Origin: VFMC01 sp031400715
Lineage (GTDB): Bacteria > Actinomycetota > Acidimicrobiia > Acidimicrobiales > Ilumatobacteraceae
Direction of reading: 5' to 3'
Length of the DNA stretch: 64,000 nt
Assembly: GCA_031400715.1 (NCBI GenBank)
Contig: JANNQK010000260.1
Coordinates: forward strand, 1 to 64,000
A program made the position numbers and the translations under genes. Positions 49,537-58,251 of the stretch are shown here, piece by piece (the stretch's first letter is position 1; the number at the start of each line of letters is the position of its first letter). Below the pieces are notes generated by a model. That model did no database searches, was not told where the DNA came from, and worked only from the letters and a program-made list of their open reading frames with translations.

Positions 49537-50211
49537 TCAGGGAACGCTGGTGGTTCCGCCGGCGGCAGCGCACGACACCCTGACGACGCGCTGCTCGTCG
49601 AGGCTGTACACCGTGGTGGCCTCGGCCCCGAAACGATCGATCAGATCGGACAACCCCGAGGTGTCCTCGTCGCAGTCGCGCTCGACGATCTTGGCGCGAT
49701 CGACGATCCAGCCGTTGGTCAACTGCATCCGATTGCCTTCGCGCAACCCGACGGGTGCCGGCAGCTCCACCAGATTGCGCGGCGAGAGCGGCACGATCGA
49801 GAACCACAGCACGGCTTCTCCCAAGAGGTCGGCCGCGACCGCGCACTGGGCCAGCTCCGCGAGCGCCGCGCATCGGTTCTCTCCCGGCGTTCCCGCCATC
49901 ACGTTCATGTAGCGGAAGCCATCGACGCGGATCTGCAGGCTGCCGACCGTGCGGCCGTCGATGATGTCGAAGCCGGCATCGGCCTGAGCGAGAAAGACCA
50001 TGCCGATCAGATCGATGTCGCGTTCGATCGGGCGGACGATCTCGCCAGCGCCAACGGCACTCTGCTCGCCCTCGTCGAGCGCGCCTTGCGCACCTTGCGC
50101 ACCTTGCGCACCTTGCGCACCGTCATCGCGGGTGACGGCGACCAGCGCGACGGTGAGCCCGCCGATCGCCAGCAACGACAACCAGAACCCGAGGGTGAAG
50201 AACTGCCGCAT
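49537..50211 (-). CDS. signal-anchored protein of unknown function
   Basis: A 224-residue protein. An N-terminal helix at about residues 6-26 (TLGFWLSLLAIGGLTVALVAV) serves as signal or anchor, followed by AQG repeats from a 9-bp DNA repeat and an about 170-residue extracytoplasmic domain. That domain has cysteines in NRCAALAELAQCAVAADLLG, ERDCDEDTSG and VRVSCAAAGG that could form two disulfides. No family is recognised. The 187 nt to the exoprotein gene start contain no supported gene. It runs in the same direction as hemL but about 90 nt downstream of it. Confidence 0.55.
   Translation of the reverse strand: MRQFFTLGFWLSLLAIGGLTVALVAVTRDDGAQGAQGAQGAQGALDEGEQSAVGAGEIVRPIERDIDLIGMVFLAQADAGFDIIDGRTVGSLQIRVDGFRYMNVMAGTPGENRCAALAELAQCAVAADLLGEAVLWFSIVPLSPRNLVELPAPVGLREGNRMQLTNGWIVDRAKIVERDCDEDTSGLSDLIDRFGAEATTVYSLDEQRVVRVSCAAAGGTTSVP
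50083..50121. repeat. 9-bp tandem repeat encoding Ala-Gln-Gly
   Basis: Four copies of CGCACCTTG with one degenerate flanking copy, in frame in the 49537-50211 gene just after its membrane helix. Confidence 0.8.
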
Positions 50212-50268
50212 CGGCGATCGAGGCTAGGCGGTGCGCCCTGTCACACGCGAGCAGCCCCCTCAGCCCGG

Positions 50269-50303
50269 GTTCAGCCCGGGTTCAGCCCGGGTTCGGCTGG
50301 GGT
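50269..50303. repeat. 11-bp tandem repeat downstream of hemL
   Basis: Three units of TTCAGCCCGGG plus a degenerate fourth, ending exactly at the hemL stop region. The unit length is not a multiple of three. Each unit contains the palindrome CCCGGG. The stretch may help end hemL transcription. Confidence 0.75.
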
Positions 50304-51683
50304 TCAGCCCCGGCCGCTCATCACCGCGGCCGCGGCGCGAGTGGCGGCTTCGCCGATCTGGTCGAGCACCTCGTCGGTGTGGGCCAGGCCGACGAACAGC
50401 GCCTCGTAGGCGCCCGGCGCCAGCGCGACACCCTCGCGCAGCATCGCGTGGAAGAACGCCGCGTACAGCCCTTCGTCGGTGGTCTTGGCCTGCTCGAAGT
50501 TCGTCGGGGCGCGATTGCCCAACCCGTCGCCGAAGTACATGCCGACCAAGGTGCCCACCACCGGGAACTGGGCCGGCAAGCCTGATGCCGAGCAGGCATC
50601 GCGCAGGTTGGCCGACAGCTGTCGGGCGCGGGCGAGCAACTCCATGTACACGTCGCCGGTGAGTTCGCCGAGGGCAGCCCTGCCAGCAGCCGTGGCGAGC
50701 GGATTGCCGGCCAGCGTTCCGGCGTGGAACACCGAGCCGAGCGGCGACAACGTCTCCATGATGTCGCGCCGGCCGCCCACCGCTCCGATGGGGAGGCCGC
50801 CACCGATCACCTTGCCGAAGGTCGTCAGGTCGGCAGCGACGTCGTACTTCGCCTGCGCCCCGCCACGAGTGAGGCGGAAGCCGGTGATCACCTCGTCGAA
50901 CACGAGCAGTGCTCCGACCCGGTCGCACTCGGCGCGCAGTCCGTCGAGGAACCCGGGTGCCGGCGGGACGACGCCCATGTTCGCGGCCACGGGCTCGACG
51001 AACACGGCGGCGACCTGGTCGTCGAGCTCGGGAACCAGGTTGTACGGCACCACCAGCGTGTTCGCCACCGCGCTCGCCGGCACCCCCGCCGTTCCAGGTA
51101 GGCCGAGCGTGGCGACGCCGCTGCCGCCGGCGGCGAGCAACGCATCGGTGGCACCGTGGAAGTTGCCGTGGAAGATCACCAACCGGTCGCGACCGGTGTA
51201 GCCGCGGGCGAGCCGCACTGCCGTCGAGGTCGCCTCGGTGCCACTGTTCATCAACCGAACCCGTTCGCAGCTCGGCACCCGATCGCGGATCGCCTCGGCG
51301 AGGAGCATCTCACCCGGGGTGGGAGCGCCGTACGAGGTACCGCTGCGCGCCGCCTGTGTGATCGCAGCCGTCACCGCCGGATGGGCGTGACCGAGGATGA
51401 TCGCTCCGTAGCTCTGCACGAGGTCGATGTATCGCGTGCCCTCCACGTCCCAGACGAACGGTCCCTCGGCGTGGGCCACGAGATATGGGGTGCCGCCGAC
51501 CGCCTTGAAGGCACGGATGCTCGAGTTCACCCCGCCCGGGATGACATCGCACGATCGAGCGAACAGGGCCTCGTTGGTCATCGGGGTCACGACGTGACCA
51601 TCGATCTCGTCGATGCCATCGATCTCGTCGATCTCGGGGTCGATGTCGATCTCGGTGTCGATCTCGCTGTGCTGGTCGGTCAT
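50304..51683 (-). CDS. hemL: glutamate-1-semialdehyde 2,1-aminomutase
   Basis: A PLP enzyme making 5-aminolevulinate from glutamate-1-semialdehyde in the C5 heme pathway. Family motifs are VIPGGVNSSIRAFKAVGGTP, RLMNSGTEATSTAVRLARG, FHGNFHGATDALL, LVFDEVITGFR and the PLP-lysine segment TTFGKVIGGGLPIGAVGG. ATG 51683 gives 459 residues with an acidic repeat (E-I-D units) at about residues 7-29 that homologs lack. ATG 51581 (or GTG 51590) would start exactly where the family begins, so the true start is uncertain. It lies 67 nt downstream of hemB in the same direction and is probably co-transcribed. Confidence 0.95.
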   Translation of the reverse strand: MTDQHSEIDTEIDIDPEIDEIDGIDEIDGHVVTPMTNEALFARSCDVIPGGVNSSIRAFKAVGGTPYLVAHAEGPFVWDVEGTRYIDLVQSYGAIILGHAHPAVTAAITQAARSGTSYGAPTPGEMLLAEAIRDRVPSCERVRLMNSGTEATSTAVRLARGYTGRDRLVIFHGNFHGATDALLAAGGSGVATLGLPGTAGVPASAVANTLVVPYNLVPELDDQVAAVFVEPVAANMGVVPPAPGFLDGLRAECDRVGALLVFDEVITGFRLTRGGAQAKYDVAADLTTFGKVIGGGLPIGAVGGRRDIMETLSPLGSVFHAGTLAGNPLATAAGRAALGELTGDVYMELLARARQLSANLRDACSASGLPAQFPVVGTLVGMYFGDGLGNRAPTNFEQAKTTDEGLYAAFFHAMLREGVALAPGAYEALFVGLAHTDEVLDQIGEAATRAAAAVMSGRG

Positions 51684-51750
51684 GGTCGTGTCGTCTCGGG
51701 TCGCGTGTCGTTTCGGGGGCTGTTTCGGGGCCGGTCGGGGGAGGGACCGG

Positions 51751-52743
51751 TCAGTGGGCGGCGTGCTGCTCGGCATACCAGCGCGCCAGGTAGGTCAGGA
51801 TGACGTCTGCACCGGCGCGCCGGATCGCGGTCAGGTGCTCGGCGGCCACGACGTCATGGTCGATCCAACCGTTCGCCGCCGCAGCCTTGATCATCGAGTA
51901 CTCACCGCTGACGTGATAGGCCGCCACCGGCACGTCCACTGCGGCCCGAACCGCGGCGATCACGTCGAGATAGGCGAGCGCCGGCTTCACCATCACCATG
52001 TCGGCGCCCTGCGCCAGATCGGCGCGCACCTCCAGCAGCGCCTCGCGGGGGCCGTTGCGCCAGTCCTGCTGGTATCCCTTGCGGTCACCCCCACCCACGA
52101 TCGTGCAGTCGACCGCCTCACGAAACGGCCCGTAGAGACCGCTGGCGTACTTGGCCGAGTACGCCAGGATCGCCACATCGGCGAACCCCTCGCCGTCGAG
52201 GGCCTGCCGGATCGCTCCCACCTGGCCGTCCATCATCCCGCTCGGGGCCACCACGTGAACCCCGGCGCGGGCCTGGGCGATGGCGATCTTGGCATACACC
52301 GCCAGGGTGCGGTCGTTGTCGACGCTGCCGCGCCCGTCGAGGATGCCGCAGTGTCCGTGGTCGGTGTACTCATCGACGCACAGATCGGCCATCAGCACCA
52401 GACGATCGCCCACGTCGGCCCGTAGGTCGGCGAGGGCTCCTTGCACAATTCCCTCAGGGTCGAACGCTTGAGTGCCGATGGAATCCTTGGTGGAAGGAAT
52501 ACCGAACAAGATGACCGCGCCGACGCCGAGATCGGCGAGCTCACGAACCTCAGCACGCAGGCTGGCCCGCGTGTGCTGCACCACGCCCGGCAACGAGGCG
52601 ATCGGTCGGGGTTCGTCGATGCCTTCGCGAACGAACAGCGGCGCCACGAGTTGTCGCGGATGCAACTGGGTCTCGGCAACCAGATCACGCAGTGCAACCG
52701 AGGTGCGGAGTCGGCGAGGACGCTGCTCTGGGAACGATGCCAC
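51751..52743 (-). CDS. hemB: delta-aminolevulinic acid dehydratase (porphobilinogen synthase)
   Basis: A 330-residue enzyme joining two 5-aminolevulinates into porphobilinogen. The two Schiff-base lysines are in ILAYSAKYASG and MVMVKPALAYLD. The metal loop reads DLCVDEYTDHGHCG, with two Cys and an Asp where strictly zinc-type enzymes have three Cys, so metal use may be mixed. The N-terminus RRLRTSVALRDLVAETQL is complete. GTG 52743 is set by the leaderless promoter signature. A divergent GGDEF gene starts 39 nt away, so both promoters share that gap. Confidence 0.95.
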   Translation of the reverse strand: MASFPEQRPRRLRTSVALRDLVAETQLHPRQLVAPLFVREGIDEPRPIASLPGVVQHTRASLRAEVRELADLGVGAVILFGIPSTKDSIGTQAFDPEGIVQGALADLRADVGDRLVLMADLCVDEYTDHGHCGILDGRGSVDNDRTLAVYAKIAIAQARAGVHVVAPSGMMDGQVGAIRQALDGEGFADVAILAYSAKYASGLYGPFREAVDCTIVGGGDRKGYQQDWRNGPREALLEVRADLAQGADMVMVKPALAYLDVIAAVRAAVDVPVAAYHVSGEYSMIKAAAANGWIDHDVVAAEHLTAIRRAGADVILTYLARWYAEQHAAH

Positions 52744-52751
52744 GGCCGGCC

Positions 52752-52757
52752 ATCGTA
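52752..52757 (-). promoter_or_regulatory. leaderless -10 element (TACGAT) for hemB
   Basis: On the minus strand TACGAT lies 8 nt before GTG 52743. The element sits in the 39-nt gap shared with the divergent GGDEF gene. Confidence 0.5.
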
Positions 52758-52782
52758 CGGGTTCGACGAGGGAGTGGACACC

Positions 52783-54351
52783 ATGACGAGCGAGTTGGCT
52801 GCCACCTCGATGGGTTCGGCGGGATCCGGCTCGATCGGCGCGGCCAACGACATGCACGGGTTGGCCGCGATGGCGAGCATCGCTCGCGCCCAGGGCTTCT
52901 ACCTCCGCGCCGCCGATCTGTACCACGAGGCGGCCCGCGAAGCCTTCAGCGTGGAAGAGCGGTTGCATCTGACGATGCGCGAAGCGCACTGTCGCTTGCA
53001 GGTCGACGATCGAGAGGCTGCCGAGCAGCTTGCCGCAGCCGTCGCCAAGGAGGCCCGGAGCGAGGAGTGCTACGCCGAACTGGCAGACGCGCTCGGACTC
53101 CGCGTCGAGACGATGATGCTGCGCAACATGTTCGCCGAGGCGAGCGAGACGCTCTCGGAAGCGATGTACGTGTTGATCCGAGTGCCCAACGACCCGGCCT
53201 ACTACCAGGTCATCCACAACATGGCCGTCACGTATCAGCGATGCGACTTCCCGTTGCCGGCGATCGAGCTCTACGACCGAGCCTTGCGGCTCGCCCCCGA
53301 TGACGCCGAGCGGACATTCGTCTACGCGAACATGGCCTCGGCACACCACATGGCGATGAACTACGAGATCGACCCCGAGATGGCCTCCCGGCACCTGCAC
53401 GACGGGATCTACGCCGCCACCGCTGCGCTCGACGTGCAGGGCACGTGTGATGTGGTGACGGAGGCAACGGCGCTCGCTCACCGCTCGATCCTGTTGAACG
53501 CGATCGGCCACCACGACGCGGCACTCGACGACGCGCGTCGCTGCCGCGACCTGGCGGAGAAGAACGAGCTGCAGGAGTGTGAAGTGGTGGCCATGGTCGG
53601 CGAGGCGGTCGCCCGTTGGCAGCTGGAACGCGATCCTGCCGTGCTCGACTTGATCTTCGATGCCGCGGCGCGCGGCAAGGAGCTCAACATCGGCAACTAC
53701 CTCAAGTCGTCGGCACGGGTGAGCATCGACATCCTCTGGGAGAGCGGCCGCTACGACGAGGCGCGCGAGGCCATGAACCGCCAGTTCGAAGGCGTCAGCC
53801 AGGCTCTGCGCCGTGAACGCGAGGCACGCTGGGAGCACGTGCGACTGGGCGTGTCGCTGCGGAGCACCGAAGTGATCAGCGAGACCGACCCTCTCACCAG
53901 CCTGCCGAACCGCCGCTTCCTGCACAGTTGGTTGCCGGAGGTGCTCGAGCAACACGGTCCGGTGTCCGTGGCGCTCCTGGACCTCGATGGGTTCAAGGCC
54001 GTGAACGACGACCTGAGCTACGAACACGGAGACGCTCTGCTGCAGGAGCTCGCCGGCATCCTCCAACGCATCTGCCGCCGCGGCGATGCGGTCATCAGGA
54101 TGGGTGGCGACGAGTTCATCATCGTGCTCCGCGAGACATCCCCCGGCGATGCACGGGCCATGTTCGAACGGGTCCGAGTGTTGATCGCCAACCGTCCGTG
54201 GCACGGCCTTCCGCCCGGCACGCAGGTGACGGCATCGATCGGCGTGAGCGTCGGCAGCGGCGCCGACGACATGCAGCGCGTGCTGTCTTCGGCCGGCGAG
54301 GCGCTGCATGTCGCGAAGCGTGAGGGCCGCGACCGCATCGTCTTCCGGTGA
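52783..54351 (+). CDS. TPR-like repeat protein with C-terminal GGDEF diguanylate cyclase domain
   Basis: A 522-residue cytoplasmic protein. Residues about 25-350 are helical repeats (for example IARAQGFYLRAADLYHEAAR, then ALRLAPDDAERTFVYANMAS) of tetratricopeptide type. The GGDEF domain starts DPLTSLPNRRFLHSW at about 367 and carries an intact GGDEF in VIRMGGDEFIIVL. The inhibitory I-site R-x2-D lies 5 residues before it (RRGD). It should make cyclic di-GMP and be feedback-inhibited. ATG 52783 has GGAG upstream. The repeats probably sense a partner protein, and polysaccharide output in this region would be a natural target. Confidence 0.9.
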   Translation: MTSELAATSMGSAGSGSIGAANDMHGLAAMASIARAQGFYLRAADLYHEAAREAFSVEERLHLTMREAHCRLQVDDREAAEQLAAAVAKEARSEECYAELADALGLRVETMMLRNMFAEASETLSEAMYVLIRVPNDPAYYQVIHNMAVTYQRCDFPLPAIELYDRALRLAPDDAERTFVYANMASAHHMAMNYEIDPEMASRHLHDGIYAATAALDVQGTCDVVTEATALAHRSILLNAIGHHDAALDDARRCRDLAEKNELQECEVVAMVGEAVARWQLERDPAVLDLIFDAAARGKELNIGNYLKSSARVSIDILWESGRYDEAREAMNRQFEGVSQALRREREARWEHVRLGVSLRSTEVISETDPLTSLPNRRFLHSWLPEVLEQHGPVSVALLDLDGFKAVNDDLSYEHGDALLQELAGILQRICRRGDAVIRMGGDEFIIVLRETSPGDARAMFERVRVLIANRPWHGLPPGTQVTASIGVSVGSGADDMQRVLSSAGEALHVAKREGRDRIVFR

Positions 54352-54426
54352 CCTTGTCCGATCCGACCCGATCCACCTGCCAGGTCGCCGCCTGCCGCCT
54401 GCCGCGGCGAGCGCCGACCCCACCAC

Positions 54427-54432
54427 TACCCT
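54427..54432 (+). promoter_or_regulatory. leaderless -10 element (TACCCT) for the NEW3-like envelope protein gene
   Basis: TACCCT, then 8 nt, then GTG 54441. It is located in the 89-nt gap after the GGDEF gene. Confidence 0.45.
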
Positions 54433-54440
54433 GATGCGCC

Positions 54441-55676
54441 GTGACTGTTCAGGCGTGGTTCGCGCACAACGAAGCCGACATCGAGCCGGGCTCCTCGGTG
54501 AAGCTGGCACTCACCATCACCAACCTCGGCAACCAGACGGAGAGCTTCTCGCTCACGCCCACAGGCCTCGCGGCAGCCTGGAGCACCATCAGGCCCGCCT
54601 ACGTCACCCTGTTCGGCGGCTCCCAGGAGACCGTTCAGGTCGAGGTGTCGGCACCACGGCTCGCCAGCACCACCGCAGGTCCCACCGCGCTCGGCATCCG
54701 GATCGTTCCCCAGACCGACCCCGACGACGTCGAGGGCGCTGAACTCACGCTGCATGTCGCGGCGACCTACGACCGCATCGTCACCATGTTGCAGCCAGCG
54801 CTGCGCAGCCGGCGCCGCACGACGTTCGAGGTGATGGTGGAGAACAGGGGCAACTCGCAAGCGAGCTGCCGGATGCACCTCATCGATCCCACCCAGCGGC
54901 TCGATGGCGATTTCGACCCGCCGGCCTTGGGCATCGAACCGGGCGGCAGCCAGCTGGTGCGCCTGAAGCTGAAGGCAACGAGTCGTCAGTGGGAGCGCCG
55001 GGTGCGCACGATCCCGTTCCGCGTCGACGCCGACCAACAGGGGGCCCCCACCGCGTCGACGACCGGAACGTTCGTGCAGGGTCCCGTGCTGCCCGACCGG
55101 ATCGGTGCTCGCCTCGCCGGCACCGCGCTCGTCGCGGGCGCACTGATCGGCGCGTGGTTCGGCCTCGCACGGCCCGCGATCGACGACGCAGCCGAACGAG
55201 CCGTCGGAAAGATCGAGCTACCGGCCGCTCCGGTGATCACCATCGATCCCCAGCAGCCGGTCACTCCGACCACCGTCGGTGCAGACGAACCCAACACGAA
55301 CACCGGTGCCGTGGTGCAGGGCGATCCGATCTTCGTCACGTTGCCCAGCGGGGTGCCGGCGAACACCACCGGGGAGCCGGAGCCATTCACCGTGCCGGCA
55401 GGCAAACGGCTGCTGATCACCGACCTGTCGATGCGCAACCCGTTCAACGACGAGGGCACCGCGATCATCACGCTCGGCAACCCGGCCGCCAACTTCCCGT
55501 TCAACCTGATCGACTACCAGGATGGCCTCGATTGGCAGCGATCGTTCCGCACCCCGATCGAGCTCCTCGAAGGCGAGGCGGTGACCTTCCAGGTGACCTG
55601 CAGCCGGGTCGGCCAGCAAGGCGCGCCCGCATGCTCGGCCGTCGCCAGCTTCAACGGCACGCTCGTCGACCTCTGA
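54441..55676 (+). CDS. membrane protein with N-terminal Ig-like (NEW3/COG1470-type) domains
   Basis: A 411-residue protein. Two Ig-like repeats occupy about residues 1-110 and 110-215. Each shows N-x-G-N-x-x-x-x-F/C (ITNLGNQTESFSLTPTGL, VENRGNSQASCRMHL), the pattern of alpha-galactosidase NEW3-like domains. A single transmembrane helix is at about 232-252, and about 150 residues follow, with two Cys. There is no signal peptide, so the Ig-like half would be cytoplasmic, an unusual orientation also seen in zinc-ribbon/FHA-linked actinobacterial proteins. The function is unknown; a scaffold between cytoplasm and wall is possible. Confidence 0.6.
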   Translation: MTVQAWFAHNEADIEPGSSVKLALTITNLGNQTESFSLTPTGLAAAWSTIRPAYVTLFGGSQETVQVEVSAPRLASTTAGPTALGIRIVPQTDPDDVEGAELTLHVAATYDRIVTMLQPALRSRRRTTFEVMVENRGNSQASCRMHLIDPTQRLDGDFDPPALGIEPGGSQLVRLKLKATSRQWERRVRTIPFRVDADQQGAPTASTTGTFVQGPVLPDRIGARLAGTALVAGALIGAWFGLARPAIDDAAERAVGKIELPAAPVITIDPQQPVTPTTVGADEPNTNTGAVVQGDPIFVTLPSGVPANTTGEPEPFTVPAGKRLLITDLSMRNPFNDEGTAIITLGNPAANFPFNLIDYQDGLDWQRSFRTPIELLEGEAVTFQVTCSRVGQQGAPACSAVASFNGTLVDL

Positions 55677-55720
55677 CCCGGCAGGTGACCCGGCCAGGCA
55701 TCAACCCGCCTGTCAGCCCG

Positions 55721-55765
55721 TCTTGCCCGTCTTGCCCGTCTTGCCCGTCTTGCCCGTCTTGCCCG
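55721..55765. repeat. five perfect 9-bp tandem repeats between convergent genes
   Basis: Five exact, adjacent units of TCTTGCCCG. They lie in the 93-nt gap between the NEW3-like gene stop (55676) and the stop of the exported propeller gene (55770), so they are noncoding. The perfect copies suggest recent expansion. Confidence 0.9.
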
Positions 55766-55769
55766 ATGG

Positions 55770-58211
55770 TCAATCCGTGGTGGGACGCGTCGTGACCCGT
55801 GGGTTGCGGAGGACCTCGACGTCGGTCCGAGCCAGTTGATCGCCGCTCTGGGCCACCAGCGTGCGCTCACCGTGACGTTCGGTGGGCCGCGTCGGCAACG
55901 CGGTGAGGAAGTTGCCCGACGTGTCGGCGCGCACCGTCGTCGACCCGCCACGGCCATCGGCCCACGAGATCGTGACATCGGCACCGGGTTGGAAGCCAGA
56001 TCCGCCGAGGCCCACCGGGTCGCCGGCTCGAACCTCGGTGTCGGCGGTCTCGATCGTGGCGGTGCGGGTGCCGTCGCCGTTCACCAGCACCGAGGTGTAC
56101 TGGCCGAACTCGGTGAACGCGCGAACCGTGGCGGTGCGATGACCGGACTCGGTCGGGATGAAGACCAGGTCGAACCCACAGCTCGCACCGGGGTTCACCA
56201 ACTGGGTCGTGCAGCTGTTGCTGTAGACGACGAAGTCCCCGGGATGATCGCCCGAGATCTCGAAGCCGACGATGCGGGCGGGGCCGAACCCGATGTTCTC
56301 GATGTCGGACGACAGAGCGACGCTGGCCTTGCCCACCGCGGTGGCGGGAAAGTCGAGACCCGAGAACGTGGGCATCAGCGCCGGCTCGCCACCCGAACCG
56401 AGCAGGGGGCTGACGACGGCCGTGCCGCCGAAGAGATCCTCCGACACGGTCAACTCCGCCTCGCGCAGGCCGGGGAGCAGCGGGGTGAGCACGACCTTCA
56501 CGGTGCAGGTGGCTCCCGGTGGCACGGGCACGCCGAGCTCGCACGTCCCACCCGTGATGGTGAACTCGGGGCTCGACGAGGACACGACCGCCGGCAGGAA
56601 GGTGGACGGGCCCTCGTTGCGCACCGGGATGTACCACTCCGGGCCGGGCAGCAGCACCGCGACCGTGCCGACGTCGAGCGACGGCACGTCGAGCTGAGCC
56701 TTTCGCGAGACCGCCACCACCTCTCGGCCTGCAGCTGTGTCGGTGAACCCGTTGATCGCATCGGCGACGACGGTGTCGAACACGATGACATGTCCCGATC
56801 CCGAGAGTGCCGGGTGAGCGTTGCCACCGGGAGCAGGCGTGACCCGATCGGGCAACGTGCTGGCCCGGCGGAGGACGCCCCGGTCGACCTCGCTCACCAC
56901 GATGTCACCGTCGGTGGGGCTGGCACCCGCGGCCGAGGTGGTGAGGAACAAGTTGCGGGCCCGGGTGACGAAGCCGACCTGCGTGCCGTCATCGGAGATG
57001 GTGGCCTGCGACGCGCCTTGGTCTGCGGCGATGACTCGCACGTCGGCAGCCGCGTCGGTCGCCTCGACGTCGGGGGCGAGTGGCGTTCCCTGGCGAGGCT
57101 CTCGGCTCACCAGCACCAGGTCACCGTCGACCTGGTCGTATCGATACACCTGCGACGGGCACACGTCCACGCACTCGGGCAGTCGGGCATCGCCCGCAAG
57201 GTCGGCCGAGGGCGACTCGAAGGCGATGTACTGCCCGTTGCCCGAGATGACCGGCGCAGACGCCCCACCGGCGGCAGGAACACCACCGCGCACCGAGACC
57301 TTCGTGACCGCTTTGCCGGGCTCGGGGTTCGTGCGATCCCAGACGAACACCTGCGAGGTCGCAAACCCAACAGCGACATCGCCCGTACCCCACGTGGGCA
57401 CGGCGTCTTCGGAGGTCGCGTCGCTCGTGTAGACGACGAACCGACCGTCGTCGCTCACATCGGGTTGGCGTTGGCCGACGTAGCGAAACGTCGTGTTCGG
57501 TTCGAGGAGCGGGGTACCCATCACGAGGCTGCTGCGCAGCGGATCGCCGATCGGTTCCGTGAGGTCGACCAGGGTGACCGCGGTCAAATCGTCCTTGCCC
57601 GATCGGGCCTGGTGGGTGAATGCGATCACCGAGCCGGCCTGCGACACCGCAGGGGCTTCCGTGGGGTTCACCCGATCGAGGGCGCTCGTGTCGCGGTCGG
57701 CCGACGACTGGGTGGAGACCAGCTCGAGATCGTCGGGGTCGCCATCACAGGACGGCAGCTGCAACCGGTACACGTCCCACCGGTCACCCGTGTCGTCGTC
57801 ACGGAACAGGTCGTAGGCCATCTCGGTCACGAAGGCGACCACACAACCGTCGCCGCTGATCGTCGGCCTGACGCTGTCGCCCAGGATCACGTCGTCACGC
57901 GCCGGCGACAACTCCACCTCGGCTGCGCCGAACTGAGATGCATCGCGCAACCAGATCGTGCGGGTGCGCTCGCTGCCTGTTCGATCGCTGTTCTCGGTCG
58001 GTTCACCCTCGTAGACGATCCAACGCCCGTCGTCGGACACCGACGGATGACTGCCGACCACGCTCGGCTCGGTCAACCCGGCGAGCTTCGTGAGCCGTGC
58101 ATCGGGGCGCGGGCCAGCAAGAGCGTGGGACGCCGTCCCGACACCCGCCGCCAATGCCACCACCCCGGCAAGTGCGGGGAGCGTGCGCTGTCCGATGTTC
58201 AGCCTGCTCAT
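55770..58211 (-). CDS. exported WD40-like beta-propeller protein with C-terminal ASH/Ig-like domains
   Basis: An 813-residue secreted protein. A signal peptide (LPALAGVVALAAGVGTASHALAG) ends at about residue 33. Residues 50-480 hold TolB/WD40-like blades with the PDxS pattern (HPSVSDDGRWIVYEGE, QPDVSDDGRFVVYTSD, APVISGNGQYIAFESP, QATISDDGTQVGFVT). From about 520 come abnormal-spindle-like/choice-of-anchor-D Ig domains with C-x-L and TCTVKVVLTP elements, then a final Ig-like domain. No enzyme motif or sorting signal is present. It lies just below hemD in the same direction but separated by 40 nt, and may be transcribed with the heme genes. Confidence 0.78.
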   Translation of the reverse strand: MSRLNIGQRTLPALAGVVALAAGVGTASHALAGPRPDARLTKLAGLTEPSVVGSHPSVSDDGRWIVYEGEPTENSDRTGSERTRTIWLRDASQFGAAEVELSPARDDVILGDSVRPTISGDGCVVAFVTEMAYDLFRDDDTGDRWDVYRLQLPSCDGDPDDLELVSTQSSADRDTSALDRVNPTEAPAVSQAGSVIAFTHQARSGKDDLTAVTLVDLTEPIGDPLRSSLVMGTPLLEPNTTFRYVGQRQPDVSDDGRFVVYTSDATSEDAVPTWGTGDVAVGFATSQVFVWDRTNPEPGKAVTKVSVRGGVPAAGGASAPVISGNGQYIAFESPSADLAGDARLPECVDVCPSQVYRYDQVDGDLVLVSREPRQGTPLAPDVEATDAAADVRVIAADQGASQATISDDGTQVGFVTRARNLFLTTSAAGASPTDGDIVVSEVDRGVLRRASTLPDRVTPAPGGNAHPALSGSGHVIVFDTVVADAINGFTDTAAGREVVAVSRKAQLDVPSLDVGTVAVLLPGPEWYIPVRNEGPSTFLPAVVSSSSPEFTITGGTCELGVPVPPGATCTVKVVLTPLLPGLREAELTVSEDLFGGTAVVSPLLGSGGEPALMPTFSGLDFPATAVGKASVALSSDIENIGFGPARIVGFEISGDHPGDFVVYSNSCTTQLVNPGASCGFDLVFIPTESGHRTATVRAFTEFGQYTSVLVNGDGTRTATIETADTEVRAGDPVGLGGSGFQPGADVTISWADGRGGSTTVRADTSGNFLTALPTRPTERHGERTLVAQSGDQLARTDVEVLRNPRVTTRPTTD

Positions 58212-58251
58212 CTGTGTTGTTTCGCCCGTTTCTCGACGCCCGCAGGTTAAC

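Noticed and set aside
52744..54510. Long upstream extension of hemB on the minus strand
   Set aside because: It lies antisense to the GGDEF gene, has no family similarity, and hemB homologs begin at the GTG 52743 region with a leaderless promoter.
55836..58250. 804-codon plus-strand frame opposite the exported propeller gene
   Set aside because: Antisense shadow without domains; the minus strand encodes a signal peptide and regular propeller blades.
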